Below, one piece after another: positions 18,970 to 31,281 of a stretch of DNA of 64,000 bases. Below the pieces are notes generated by a model. That model saw only the letters and a list, made by a program, of their open reading frames with translations, did no database searches and had not been told where the DNA came from. A program made the position numbers and the translations under genes. Each line of letters starts with the position of its first letter. The first letter of the stretch is position 1. The stretch lies in assembly GCA_946122785.1 (NCBI GenBank), contig CAMGYJ010000002.1, positions 63,141,703 to 63,205,702 of the forward strand, read 5' to 3'. The DNA is from Linum tenue (taxonomy: Eukaryota > Streptophyta > Magnoliopsida > Malpighiales > Linaceae).

Positions 18970-21325
18970 CTATTTACCAGACTGCTGCAGTGGTGAATCC
19001 CTGGAAGACTCAGTCTTACGAGAATCTGCTGTAGCAGTAGATTTAACACTGCTGTTGGGGGTTCCATGAGCAGTTAGCCTCTCCATACCGATTTGAAGGT
19101 CAGTAAGCGAGTCCTTCGAAACTTTTCCTTTGGGAGTCTTCTTTCCCTCGACAAGCTTGAATTCCAACTTGTATAGAGCACATGAAGCATCGCTGTTCTT
19201 GACCTGGTACTCGTATAGATGCCACTCTTCACTGCAGGAAGGCTGAGGGTCCATGTAATAAGATCTCTTCTGGCACCCCAATGTCATGTCCTGCTTCCTG
19301 GATTCATGCCAGCGCCCTGAGTAGTCTGGCAGCGATCTCTGCTTCCTACTTCCAGAGTCATAAGCCCTCCTAGGCTTATCAAAAAATAGCCACTCTCGAA
19401 CAGTTTCCCCTTCACATAAAGAAAGATCAAACAGTTCTGCAACATTGGAAAAAGACTAAGGATTAGCCAAACTGAACTATGTAGAGGTTGAACAGCTTGC
19501 TCTTTTATATTAAAGTCACACAGTGAAATCAAACGTAGCAAGCGTAGGGATCAGGAAGTGATCTTGACTAGCTCATCCTTCATTCATAGATTGTACTCAG
19601 TAGTGAACCAGATCAAAGATACAAGTGGAACAGGGTACGATAGAAGCTTACCAGTGGCGTTCCATGGTGATTTTGCATTAGCAGCTCCCTCACATTGAGG
19701 AATACCAACATCGTTACCCTGTATCCTTGCAGTAAGAGCATCAAAGAGAAAATTGTCCTTCACACCAATTCCCTTGGGTCGTAGAATTGGTCTTGTTCCT
19801 GGGCAGCCTTCACTCACAGCTAGCTCACCATGGAAGCTGTTACAGTAGTCCTTATATGGTTCAGATCCTTGAGCTGGTCTGGTACAGTCCCAGAGTGCAC
19901 ATTTGGGACCCATGAAAGCTGAAGGAGGAGGGCTAACATATGATAGTTTGCTACATTCAGTACTGTTTTCACAGACATCATTAGTATTATTGCCAATGTA
20001 AAGCCCATGACCAAGGGCTTCATCCAAAATGAAATTATCGCCCTCCAGGAAGGTATTCATATCCGGGGTTTTAACCATTATACTCTCAAATTCATCAGAA
20101 AACCCGCTGGGTTGATCAAGCCCTTCAAAATCTTGCTTCAAAGTGTCAGCATTTCCAAAGGAACCCTGAAAAGTAAAGGTTCACTTATCAGTTACCATCA
20201 ACTAGATTGACACATGAACAGAAGTCTGGAGTGAAGAACGCTTCAGTTAAATCTACACCGTGCATATAACATCAGTTAAAACTTTGATCATTTTATTCTC
20301 CTGCATCGAAGTTAGAGAATTGACGAAAACATTATTTATAGAAGGTCTACACAATGTTTGAATAACTAAGCATGCTTTGGGTACAAATCTAAATACCTCA
20401 TGGCAGCAGTATAAAGCAAACCCCATATATAGGATTGAAGTAGTTTGAAATTGACATCAGAGCATTTGCCAAGAGAAAACAGTACAACACTTCAAAGACG
20501 TTCAAGATGTAGATATAGACAAGGTACATCAGCTAACATTATCATTGAGCACACTTACAGCTAGTACCATTTATATCAGGTGCATAGAACCCAGTGGAAT
20601 CTAGAAAGTACAGAAACTGATACGTCATTGTTCACTAGTGGATAGATCTATCGTCTACAACATGATGAATCTCAACAGTATGATTCATGTAATATCTCAG
20701 GAAACAAGAAATAAGTCTTGTCACATAAAGAACTCAACGAAATTGTTATAATGAAAGTGCACCAACTTTTTGAAACATCCAAAAGATCTTACATGATACG
20801 CTGTCAAATCACCAAGAGGAAGGCTTTCGGTATTCTGCTGTATACCGTGTTGAGGATCCAAAACTGCAAATTGAGTTAATGGACTGGTTGCATCATCTTC
20901 TTCCTCATACAATTGCAAGTAGCGGTTCAATTCATCCGAGAAGGATCCAAGATCACCGGCCTACAAAGTTTTTCATTAACAATGATTACCATCTAAGATA
21001 ACTTGGTCTTGGTTACAGGCAACAATACTATCCCATTTAGAGGAATTGATGGTAACTGTCCACAGTAATTGTTCAGAACTTGAAACTTCAAAATACTAAC
21101 AAGCAAAGAGGAGGCAGGGCTCGGTGCCTCTACTTCAGCATTCCATTCACGGAGACTCTGTGACACTTGTTCCTCCAACACCACCACATCTCTTTGGCGA
21201 CCTTCCCTTCGAGCAGCTTGAAGATTAGAGAACCTCTCTTGAAGATCATTAAGCCTGTGCTTTACATTGTCCTTCAATTGACGGTGTGAAGTTGATGAGC
21301 AGTTACTTTTCTTGTCTTTCTGCAT
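18970..21325 (-). CDS. VOZ: VOZ-type transcription factor (vascular plant one zinc finger), 4 coding exons
   Basis: Exons on the minus strand: 21101-21325, 20793-20960, 19652-20165 and 18970-19436. Phases close (0, 0, 1), giving 1374 bp and 457 residues, the usual VOZ size (about 450-490). The N-terminus ([41 protein letters not shown], then [12 protein letters not shown]) matches the conserved first domain. The zinc finger and DNA-binding domain starts at [16 protein letters not shown] and continues through [29 protein letters not shown] and [10 protein letters not shown] blocks to [15 protein letters not shown]220, C225, C239 and H243 are the probable zinc ligands. VOZ proteins dimerise, bind a GCGT-N7-ACGC palindrome, interact with phytochrome B and act in flowering time and in cold, drought and pathogen responses; they move between cytoplasm and nucleus. 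The start ATG at 21325 opens the conserved N-terminus. I cannot say whether it corresponds to VOZ1 or VOZ2. Confidence 0.93.
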
Positions 21326-21338
21326 CGAATCCTATCCT

Positions 21339-22100
21339 CCTGGGCACAACAATGCAGTGTAGCCACACATCAAGGATATAAGAGCATTAGGCATCCCAGA
21401 AGTGGCAGAGACACGAGCTCTCAACTGACATAATTCCAAAGTAACTATATAACCATTGTCATTGGCTCTGGAAACCATTATTAGGCATCCCTAAATACAC
21501 AAACACCGACTGTACCCTAAGTCCCTAACTAAACATGAAGAAGCAGGACAAATCACAATGAACAAAGAAAAGACCAATTGATCGGGAGGGAAAAGGAATG
21601 ACCTAGAAAAACTAACACACAGACGTACATAATCCAACACATCTAAAGTTCGCCGGAATTCCCTAAAAGTGTACATTTAGAGGCGTCATAAACCTCCATC
21701 GACCCGATTATAAACAGATCAATCGCGAAAAAGGGTTCACAGACGATGAAGCCGCCGACCTATAGAGAAAATTCCTAGAGGCTAGAAGCCACAAAATCAT
21801 CAATCAATTTATGCAAGAAGGAGATCACAGAGAATAAGCAAGAGACAGAACGAAGACTACGTTTTACCACTTACCAGATGGAACAGCGTAGCGCAGTGAG
21901 AATTATGACGGAGAGGAAGAGCTCGACACGGCGGCGGCGGGCACAGAGCAAACGCAGGCTTCTCGGCGTCGCTTGAGTAGTTTGGTTATGGGAGTTAACA
22001 GAGGAAGAAAGCCATTTTTCTTCTATGCTGCTGCTTGTGGAATTCGGCCGCTTGTTGCCAACGAAAGAGGAAGAAGGAAGCTTGGTTAGTGGAGAAGATG
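21339..22100 (-). other. VOZ: probable 5' leader and 5' UTR intron of the VOZ gene
   Basis: On the minus strand CCATCTG|GTAAGTGG (exon end at 21875) and TGTGCCCAG|GAGGATAGG (exon start at 21339) would splice out 535 bp just before the start codon. The leader probably begins between 21900 and 22110. An 82-codon open frame across the leader (21871-22119) has no recognised motif. Confidence 0.5.
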
Positions 22101-22139
22101 GGCCTCCTGATTTACTCACCTATTATGAATGAGTGAGCC

Positions 22140-22845
22140 GCGCTTCGCAGCGGGCCTCAATAAAAGATTGGGCTCTTTTATTATTATTATATAGTTACTT
22201 CAAGTCCACCCAATTTCATGTTCTTAGAACTGGGTTAAACCCATTGTTCCTAATTCCGTCATTTTTAGTTTCTGGCAATTTTTATGTTTACTAGCTTTTA
22301 CTTATGCGTTGGTTGGATAAATTTTGTTTTATTTTATGTTGATTAATTCCTTCATTCTTTTAATTATTTTGAGATTTTTTAAAATAGTTAATTCATTATT
22401 TCTAAGTAATTTTTATAATATTTGTTGATTATGACATTAGCAATAATTAGTTAATATTTTTTTTTTATCAAGTTGTCCTAGTGTACTATTGTGTTTTTTT
22501 TTTCATATCTTAGAAGAAATTTATGGATTTTTTATTGCCGGATATGAATTTGAAGTTGGAAGGAAATATATGTCATCTAGAATTGGTAGGAATTGAAGGT
22601 ACATTAAAAAATTAAGAGAATAGTTAATCTATTATTTTTCAACTCTAAGTAAAAGGTGTGTCATCTAGTCGATCGTTTGCAGGAAACATTGAGCTGGGTT
22701 TTTTTCTTCAAATCACTAATAATTTGAAAGTCAGGTATACCCTAAAAATAAATTTGTCATAAAAGTACGATTTATTAGAAACATAAAAATTTGAAATTGA
22801 TTTATATGCTAGAAGAATCCCAGTTCTCGAAATAAAATTGTGGGG
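22140..22845. other. intergenic, AT-rich
   Basis: Upstream of the VOZ gene. T-rich, with no open frame or repeat pairing that I can support. Confidence 0.5.
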
Positions 22846-22847
22846 TC

Positions 22848-23546
22848 GTTTGGTTTTGGTGATAGTTTAGGTGGGATTGTTACAATGGGTGCATTGTCGA
22901 CAATGCATCATTTTTCTGGGTTTTTTCCCTGCAACAATGCATGCATTGTTTTGTTGATGTGATGAAAAGAATCACTCAAAATGAGTGATATTACTATCTC
23001 ATGTAAAACTTGAGATTGTTGAGATAGTTTGGTGGGGATTGTTTGATTCTTTTTTTGTTCCAATTATATCATTAGTTATTTATCTATATTCCCACAATAT
23101 CCTTAAACTTCTATTATCTAATACGCTCTCATTTTTTCGGAAATACCCATGCTTAGTTCCCTCCACTTTTTTCGTGGATGGCTCTACCACCCGTTCAATT
23201 TAACACCCTCTTCCTTCAAAATTTCGCCATCGATCTAGCCTCCTCATTCTCGTCGTCGGTTTAATATAAGCAACTAGTGTTTGTATCCTAAGTAGAATAC
23301 ATGTGTCTATCTCTATAATTTAAAGAGGGTTAGAATTACTACAAATCATTATTCGTCTATAACCCAAAAAAAAAACAAGGGTAAAATAGATATTTCATAC
23401 GAAAGAGAAATACAATTATTTAAATGCTAAAACAACTATCACCAAAACCAAACGATGTACACTACATTACATCATTTTCCCTAATTGCATGTATATTTCA
23501 ATGCATGCATTGATTTAATTATCACCAAAACCAAACTACTTATTGC
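22848..23546. mobile_element. MITE-like element with GGTCGTTTGGTTTTGG ends
   Basis: The left end GGTCGTTTGGTTTTGGTGAT is matched, inverted, by ATCACCAAAACCAAACGA at 23439 and again by ATCACCAAAACCAAACTACT at 23522. The right side therefore carries two nested ends, either an internal duplication or one element inside another. The interior is rich in GCATTG palindromes (GACAATGCATC, AATGCATGCATTG). No target duplication was identified. Confidence 0.65.
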
Positions 23547-23600
23547 CTGCAGAATTGATTCCAAACATAATCAGCGTAGAATTTTGGTATTCACATCCTG

Positions 23601-26600
23601 TCAGGCGATGCCATTAAGCTGAGGGTAAAGTGACAATCTTGATATTGCATTGTATTTGCTGGCATGTCTTTGACAAAAGGCTTTGATCCTGTCAAGTCCA
23701 ATTCCCAGTGCCCAAGGATCGATTGCAAAAGTCACACGAACCCAACTCTTCAGACCCACAGCTGTACCTGCACAAGTATGAAACGATATTATATTATATT
23801 CGATGTCTATGAATAAATTGTTATAACCCAATCATATATTCATTGATTTGAAAAGCAAAAAAGTAGGTTCAAACTATAAGGTGTAAAGATGAAAGTGAAG
23901 AGTTTTTTTTTATAGTAGATAAATTTTTTTTGGATGGAAATGAGTTGGTGTGAATTTTTCATACTAGACTTAATAGTCTTTTTCAACCGAGTATATATCA
24001 TTTATTTTAGGTTGGATTACAAAAACATTTACAAAGAAAAATATTTTTTTTTTTTGTATTCTGCAAGATAACATTCATTATTATATTTTTTGGAGCGAAA
24101 AATTTCGACATAATTTTATCACTATCATATCATGATATTATCACATAGTATGAGAGTGGTTAGATGATATTTTGAAATCTTACCATAATAGTATGATATG
24201 TGTACGAGTATGACAATGATCAGATAGTACGAATTCTTAACATGGTGTATATAATAATTAACGCTTTCTTTTCTTGCAAAAATTACTAAATTTTGAGTTA
24301 AAATGATGATACATGATTAAATTAAGAAAAATGAGATATTAAAAAAGAAAAATATGACAAAGAAGTGGTGAAACTATTAGTCTATTCCGCCTTATGCTTA
24401 TCCAATTCTTTAGTGATCCAGAAGATGAAAGTGTGGAGATGAAGGGCAATATATAGATTTGTGTGATAAAGTTTTGTAACAGTAGAAATGATTTTTTTAA
24501 AAACTATAGCTTAAATAAAAAACCAGCAACGACTGATTTTTATTACCCGGAATCAATATAACTAATTCCTCCTCTGAAAGCTTCAGACAAAAGTCAATAT
24601 CATCTTCAATCCTGGCAAATTCTGACAGATTCAACTTTACCTGGCATAGAGAATAAGTAAAAAATAATAATAAAAGATGTCATGTCAAATTGGTACTAGT
24701 TGATGAAAGAACACAACATGGAATTACACATTTACACCGGAAACTCTAATTGTTTGGATGGATCAATTTAGAAATGAGTCAATTTGATTAATTGTCTCGT
24801 TTTATAAATGAGGCAATTAAAACGAGTCAATTCGAATTACCTGCCCCACCCCAGGTAATTGAAATTGACTCAAAACGGATCAATTCAAAATATTTCAGGC
24901 AGATTGATCCATCCAAATTTTTTGCTGGCAGACGAGACAATTTGGTACAATTGTCTCAAAACGAGACAATTGTGTCAAATTGATCCGTTACAATTCCTCA
25001 TCCAAACGACTCCTAAATGTTAGACTGCTACGGCTATTACGAGGACGAAACATGTCTTTGAAATATCATATTTCAGAAGTGAGGGGGTATTTCTGTGGAT
25101 TAGTCTCCCTCGTATCAAGCAAAGATATCACGTAAATTGTTGCGTTTCTGTGTGATTCTCTTTCATATTTAACATAGTATCAGAGCTGGTTCGACCAAAT
25201 GATCGTATGTTTGAATCTCCACGACCTCGAATATTAACAGTTGATTAAAGCAAAAAGTATGGTGGACCTGTACAAACTTCAAGCCCGTAAGTTAACTTTC
25301 GTTTAATGGGGCGTGTTAGATAGTGGTATAAGATCCATAATTAATCTTGTCGCAACAACTTGAGTTATTGAGACCAACTGCTTTATGCCATTAGTTAAGG
25401 TATAATTAAATGCTACGTCGGGTCCTTAAAACGTCCATATGTTCCTACAAATTTCTTAAAGTAGAAGGATTTTGATCCAAAAATAGCAGCAATTTGGAAT
25501 CAAAGTTCCAATCTATCGAGTACAAATCAGTTAATCAGTTTTTTTTTTGACAGATTAACAATCTTAATTATCTAGTACTTAATTATACACAAATGAAGAT
25601 GAGTATGCACTCACCATGAGAGACATGGCACCGTCGGCTCTGGTGGGACAAGTGAGTCCAGGTATGTCCTGAAACCTGTCGTAGCACAGATCGGCGGCCC
25701 TTTTGAGTAGCTTGTTGATGTTGCTGTAGAAATGACGGTCCGTCTTCTCCAGGATTTGAGGCACCGCTCCTTGAATGAGCGTTGCCGGGTCCGCACAAAT
25801 GTTGATGCAGTCCTTAATTGTGTCTACCATCTGTCACCACATATCGCAATTAACCAAGCAATGTTGTTAGTTGATTACCTAAGGATTCAATCATCATGCT
25901 GTTACTTAATTCGATACAGAGTCCATCGGATGTTCTGATTTGCCGAAGTGCAACGAACTACATTCAATTGTTAAATCACTTGAAGTATGGTATAGTGCAA
26001 GGTGTACATCAATTGTTATCATATATACCCTAAGTACACAGGGTAATTAAATATGATGGTACGCATCTCCTAAGTAGTATTGAGAATACTATCTAACCTT
26101 GTATTAACCTAACTTTGGGATATGATATTATAACCGAACCCTTAAAATCTAGGATATGCATACCCCCATATCCTAAATCTTGTACACTAAGATAAGTTTC
26201 ATCATAAACAATATCGACGACTATGATTCGCCTATATACATGCAATAAAAACTATATGTACCTTCTTATGATTAGAGTTCATAATTAAGATAATTGGGAC
26301 ATAAGATTCGTTGATTAAAAGTTAGAATATAGTACCATACACCCAAAATCATCCCATGTACTATATATATATATACATTGGAAGGTCAAAATTTAAGTAC
26401 TCGCCAGTCGCCAACCTGGACCCAAATCACATGTTTACCCATATATACAAAATTATTCCTTTCTGTATTATTAATTACAAACTTTGTATATTTACTAATT
26501 ACGTACTGAATTGAGTTTGATGTATTCTGTGGGAGAAGAAAATTACCGAATAATAAAACGTAGATAAGTAAGTACGTACCCCAAAATCCCGAAGAACGGC

Positions 26601-29174
26601 ATTAGGATCCGTAACGGCGATCCAGCCGAGGCGCCAGCCGGGAACAACCCATCGCTTCGACAGCGAGCCCAGCGTCAGCACCGGCACGATCGAACCAAAC
26701 ACTCCCATCGGCACGAACGGCCGTTTCTCCCCACCAAATGTGAGCTGCTCGTAAACCTCGTCGGCGATCACCAAAACCCCGAGCTTCCTGGCCACCTCCG
26801 CGATCCCCTTCAGCTGCTCGTACCCGAAAACGTTGCCGCACGGGTTCCCCGGGTTGATCACCGCGATGGCCACGGTGTTGCCGTCGGCGAGGTCTCCGAG
26901 GGATTTCAGGTCGACCGCCCACCCCTTCTCCGGCTGGAGGTCGTAGTGGCGGACCTCCACGTGGCGCTGGGCGGCGGCGGACTCGTAGTCCGGGTAGCCT
27001 GGCCTCGGCAGCAGGATGTTGGCCCCCGGCCGGCAGGCCAGTGCGGTTATGGCGACTTCGATTGCTTGCGTGCATCCCACCGTCAGGTAGACGTCGTCGG
27101 GGGATAGTTTGTACGGCAGGCCGGAATTCAGGTACTCCGCCACGGCCCTGCGTACGTGTTAGAAGGAGGAGGGAGAACTGAATGAATACATGTTTTTTTT
27201 CAACAATTGCTGGCTCCAAATGTAGTGAATATTAAAATAATATGCTATTATTAATTTATTATCGACAGGGCCAACTTAATTAAATGAAATTAACATATAT
27301 TAAACGAAAAAAGTACTTAAATTCGATTATGGCCTGCTCGTTCTAGTTTTCATATAATTTTTTTTTTTACCATTTTCAATCAAGTCCTATATTAGTTTCG
27401 ATTTGATCCGAGACCATATTGGAATTGGACCACCTCCACATGTAAGTTTAATCACAAGCACGCCAAGTTAATAATTTTTTTCTTTGGATTGCCATCTGAG
27501 TTTTGGTTCGATAGCTAATTCGTTATTTGACATCAATTTGTCGTAAATAATTCAAATTACAGTGGTTGATAATTGATGTGGATGGATTGTGGATAAAAAT
27601 TCCTACGTATACTTATTCGAATTGGGGGGAGGGGTTTGCAGGTCGTTCGAACAACTCACATATGATTTTCACGTGACAAATGTTTGTTTCTTGTTTGTAC
27701 TGTCGAATGATCATAATGGTTTCTTCCCTTAAAAAAAGTCATCATATTTCCAATATACATTGACAATCTACTTCTAAAGGCGAAAAAAGTGAACTACTTC
27801 TATTGGTTACTATGTTGTGTATCCATTCAAAAATCGGATTCAAATTATAAGCATTTAATTTTATCAAACTCAAACTCATATAGTTAAATTTTTTTTATCA
27901 AATTCATAGATAGTGTCAGTCCTATTTTACACAATGTGTTGAATGGAGAGGTGAAAGGTGATATATTTGTCAAAGAATTCAAATCCACACGTGTAATGAG
28001 TCTGAGTCTCTAAGTATGTGGTTAATAACTTTGTTTTCTTTCTTAGCGAATATTTAATTTAAAGTGGTCAGCTGAAAACTTTGTACGAGTAATAAAAAAA
28101 CTTTCTGTCACAAGTACTAAACATGTCCACAAGAGATAAATTGGGAAGTGACTAAATTGTTAACGCATTCCAAATTTGTCAGAAATTTATTTTAAATATT
28201 AGTCAATTAACTTGTTTAATGTCTAGACGGGAATTGATTTTGCGGGTTAACCCACAGTCCAATTGCATCCACCCACCCAATCTAACTCGAAGAAAAATGT
28301 GAGTGGATAATGAGTCACAACTGTATCAACTTGTTAAAAAATGTGAGTGAATTTGATATCGAAATTCACCCAACCCACTCATTACCCATTCTAGCTTGGG
28401 TAGCACATGGGATGTACTGAATACTGATTTTATTCTCGAGGGATGAAGTTAATTGTCGATTATGAGTATCAATATGGAAGTTCCGCTCTCTACTCTGATT
28501 GGTTCAAAGATGGAATACTGCAATTGGAATACCAGCTTGACCACAAGAGTGAAGAGATGAGCATATATACATGGTAATACTTGTGTACGTATGGTCATAC
28601 GTATAGTATACAGTAGGTGATCTAACCGTTAGATGTATTTAGATGAGCTCCGGTCGATCTCAACGATTAATTTTTGTGATTCATTAAATCAAACTTCGGG
28701 TTGGGGTTTAGAAAATCGGTGCCTTTATCCATTAGAGGTTAGGTTATAGTATCATACCCCAAACTCGATTTAATTCATGGTTTAGATAGAGATATCTCAC
28801 TAGTAGTACCTGACGTATAGTATACGCCTGACGTACTTACAGTCTGACCTATATATATTATGACGATGAAGTAGTAGCTAGAATTAATACCTTCTGGCGG
28901 GAAGGATGCCGACGGCCGGAGCGTAACAGTTGTACTGGCCGGATTCAAGAGCACCGACGATGGCCGATTCGACGGAGGGATCTGTACGGAAGCAAGAGAA
29001 GGCAGACGGGTCGCCCTGGCCAAGCTGGATGACGGGTCTCGGGTCCTCCTTGTTCATGCTGTCCATGACCCGGTTGTAAACGCCTCTCAACGTGCTTGCC
29101 GATGCTTCGCCGATCTCCGGCCGGTTGCCATGAAACCGCCATCTCTTCCTCTCTTCCTCGTCACTTCCCCTCAT
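23601..29174 (-). CDS. TAT: tyrosine aminotransferase (class I PLP aminotransferase), 5 exons
   Basis: Exons on the minus strand: 28891-29174, 26580-27147, 25615-25830, 24547-24640 and 23601-23767. All introns are GT-AG, phases close (2, 0, 0, 1), total 1329 bp, 442 residues. It transfers the amino group of tyrosine to 2-oxoglutarate, giving 4-hydroxyphenylpyruvate. This is the entry step to tocopherol, plastoquinone and, in some plants, rosmarinic acid. Diagnostic blocks: [92 protein letters not shown], ISxDPAT-like [27 protein letters not shown] and IKAFCQRHA. By family comparison, K259 holds the PLP, D224 and Y227 hold its ring, N196 lies in the NPGNP loop and R267 in GWRLGW. The nicotianamine aminotransferases of grasses belong to the same family, but a eudicot setting favours tyrosine. 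Introns are long and transposon-filled, and intron 1 ends 41 bp from a MITE. Confidence 0.93.
24745..25018. mobile_element. foldback MITE in TAT intron 3
   Basis: GTTTGGATGGATCAATTT at the left and its inverted counterpart AATTGATCCGTTACAATTCC then CATCCAAACGACTCC at the right. Inside, AATTGTCTCGTTTT and AAAACGAGACAATTGTG also pair. The ends are imperfect, and no target duplication was fixed. Confidence 0.55.
25019..25430 (+). mobile_element. possible TRIM or LTR-retrotransposon relic in TAT intron 3
   Basis: TGTTAGACTGCTACGG at 25019 is followed about 155 bp on by TAGTATCAGAGCTGG, which closely matches the initiator-Met primer site TGGTATCAGAGC. Further on, a purine run AATGGGGCG is followed by TGTTAGATAGTGG (25314), like a 3' LTR start. 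Beyond TGTTAGA the two putative LTRs do not clearly match, so the call is tentative. Confidence 0.35.
26030..26375. mobile_element. probable MITE, family B relative, in TAT intron 2
   Basis: Shares phrases with 16522-16690 (TCTAGGATATGC, CCTAAATCTTGTACAC, CGACTATGATTC) and ends near a TATATATATATA run at 26362. Divergence is high. Confidence 0.35.
28573..28849 (+). mobile_element. MITE family A, copy 3, in TAT intron 1
   Basis: 277 bp colinear with the copies at 5348 and 5614: GATGAGCTCCGGTCGATCTC, CAAACTTCGGGTTGGGG, AGATAGAGATATCTCACTAG and CCTGACGTATAGTATACGCC all present. It ends 41 bp from the splice donor of exon 1 (28889-28890). Flanks are short TA runs. Confidence 0.85.
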
Positions 29175-29218
29175 CGTTAATGAGAAATAAGAACTACTTG
29201 TGAATATTACGTACAGCG

Positions 29219-29229
29219 TCTATATATCA
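29219..29229 (-). promoter_or_regulatory. TAT: candidate TATA box of the TAT gene
   Basis: On the minus strand GATATATAGAC lies about 45-55 bp before the start ATG at 29174, leaving room for a very short leader. It is inferred from position only. Confidence 0.4.
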
Positions 29230-29320
29230 AAAAGCTGTAAGTCTTTCTATAGTCTCTTTCTACTATATATAATGGGATAGATGTCTTGCAGGCTTTGAGC
29301 CCCTGAATATCAGTATTTTA

Positions 29321-29458
29321 AGGGTGCTAACTGTACTATTGTGAAGTATAAAAAGCCCTAAAATATGTATCAAGTAGCAGTTTTGGTTGATGAAGACTCT
29401 CATTCACCCAAAAACTAGAAACAAAACTCTTGAATGGTCCTCAAGTCATATATTGTTT
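29321..29458. repeat. duplicated block upstream of TAT, proximal copy
   Basis: AGGGTGCTAACTGTACTATT, then TGATGAAGACTCTCATTCAC and GAATGGTCCTCAAGTCATAT, all repeated in order from 29795 to 29960. Confidence 0.75.
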
Positions 29459-29792
29459 ACTAGATTGGTGTCCGACTCGTCGGTTGAAATGTTATTTGAA
29501 CACGACGTATTTACGATGCATGTGTATCCTAATTTTTGCAAGTGAGTTGAAATGCTTAATTTTGTATGAGATTAAGATGATTTCAAAATTATTTTTTAAT
29601 TTTATGAAATTATACTATTTTTTCATCGGTGATCGAACATTGTATTTTTAATGACTTGTGAAATTATAATTCTTGGTGCCTGACCCGGTCATGCTTAATT
29701 AATTTTCCTTTACTGTGGTTAGTTTATAACTTCATATTAAACCATGTAAGTATGTAACTGATACATATGGTTTAATTTCATATCCGTAATCT

Positions 29793-29965
29793 AAGGGTGC
29801 TAGCTAGTTGCAATATTAAGAAGTATAAAGCCCTAAAATATATATCAAGTAGCAGTAATGGTTGATGAAGACTCTCATTCACCTAAAACTAGAAACAAAA
29901 CTTCTATGTATATATATATATCGATGGTGATGTGTTATGAATGGTCCTCAAGTCATATTGTTTAT
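29793..29965. repeat. duplicated block upstream of TAT, distal copy
   Basis: Partner of the block at 29321. It has an extra TATATATATATATCG insertion and GGTGATGTGTT before GAATGGTCCTCAAG. Confidence 0.75.
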
Positions 29966-29969
29966 AGTT

Positions 29970-30720
29970 TTTGTGGAAAAAGAAACGACCTTAATCACAT
30001 GAAATATCCAGCGTAATAAAAATAAAAAGCATCTTTTTGGATGAGTGACCTGAATCGAAGCATCTTTTTTCCCCAAAAGGGTTTGTTCAAATTTGAAGCA
30101 AAACAGTAAACAAAAGAAGATTCCCAAGTCATTTCAGCAACCAAATATTTCAAATGAAATAACTTAATGCACGTTTTTTTGTCATCGGCTTTCTTCGTGT
30201 TCTCTTTATTGATTCTACAACGCAATTGTCTTTCATTAGTTCATCTATATTATATGCATGGTTATAGAGATTAATACATACAAGGAGAACATGTAGAGGA
30301 TATATAGAAGAAGAAAAAAAAGATAGGCCAAAAAAAGAGAAATTAAGGTTTTTCCTCAGAATTGTATTTCTTTGACCGATAACATTTGGATCATAGATTT
30401 GAAAAATGAAATATTGTGTAAAATATTGGAATTCAAAAATCAAAGATTGATTTATGGACTTAAACCTAACGGGGAAAGATCTCTGGAAGTAACGGTGGAT
30501 GTCGATGATATCATAAATGTTGATTGTTTCAAGGATGTCGCGGTTTTAATAGTGGATAACCATATCAAACTAGATGATCGGTTCTAGGAGTTTGTCACAA
30601 CGCTAAAAGAAACTTAGGAGAGAGGTAACGAATATGAAAGCATTTCACAAGATGATGTTAGATCTGATGTCCCAAGTGTGAGTTAAATAATCTCGTGTCG
30701 ATGAAGGGCTACGTCGGCGA
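29970..30720. other. no gene recognised
   Basis: Two open frames of 70-100 codons (30150-30443 minus and 30372-30587 plus) carry no motif I know. The plus frame (IWIIDLKNEILCKILEF, then VDVDDIINVDCFKDV) has protein-like composition and might be a fragment of a transposon or gene. Confidence 0.3.
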
Positions 30721-30724
30721 ACTC

Positions 30725-30845
30725 GTCTCCCGGACTACACACGGGCTGGAAGCGGCGCGTGGAAAGCCGAAGGTGTCGAGCTTAGGACTGGGATTGCATG
30801 TGTGATAGGTGGGCTAGGGTTTTTGGGCTACAGTGAGGAAGCTCA
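30725..30845 (+). repeat. flank duplication left of the old copia element
   Basis: GTCTCCCGGACTACACACGG to TTTTTGGGCTACAGTGAGGA, about 120 bp, repeated at 37761-37888 on the other side of the element. It is much too long for a target-site duplication. Confidence 0.8.
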
Positions 30846-30931
30846 GTCTTCTCTGAGTCTGGCCTCTGCTTTTTATAGATAGGTAGGCAATTCAGCAAAT
30901 CAAAGACAGGTGTCTTTAGTAACAATTAACG
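30833..30931 (-). repeat. extra truncated LTR fragment
   Basis: GAGGAAGCTCAGTCTTCTCT through TAGATAGGTAGGCAATT to TAACAATTAACG repeats the neighbouring LTR (30943 onward). It lacks the middle stretch TTCATAGACTAGAAATTT and its surroundings. It lies directly against the full LTR. Confidence 0.75.
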
Positions 30932-30933
30932 AT

Positions 30934-31281
30934 TGGATAGAATTTGTGAAGAGGAAGCCCAGTCTTCTCTGAGTCTTGCCTATGCTTTTTATAGATAGGT
31001 AGGCAATTAAGCAAAACAACGACAGGTGTCTTCAGTTCATAGACTAGAAATTTAAATAAACAGTAACAATTAACGGCTAATAACGACTAAGTGGAACGCT
31101 ATCGTTTCTTCCTTCACTTCTTCTCATCTTAGCAACACGTCGTCGTTCTTCTTCCTTCTTCTGCCTCACTTTGAATCCCTCTGCAATTAGGATTGCAGAC
31201 CTGCAACTAGGATTGCAGACCTGCAACTTCTTCTTGTAATCCTTCCATCATCATCATCATCACTTCTCTTTAGTTCTGTCA
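30934..31281 (-). repeat. old copia 3' LTR
   Basis: From TGGATAGAATTTGTGAAGAG to TTAGTTCTGTCA on the plus strand. It carries CTTTTTATAGATAGG and a doubled ATTAGGATTGCAGACCTGCA unit absent from the partner LTR. Confidence 0.8.

Noticed and set aside
21871..22119. 82-codon frame upstream of the VOZ start as an N-terminal extension
   Set aside because: A probable 5' UTR intron separates it, it is not in the known VOZ N-terminus, and the start at 21325 opens the conserved block.
23601..29174. ACC synthase or nicotianamine aminotransferase as the identity of the PLP enzyme
   Set aside because: The [29 protein letters not shown] and IKAFCQRHA blocks are those of tyrosine aminotransferases. Nicotianamine aminotransferase activity is known from grasses, and the TNL relic points to a eudicot.
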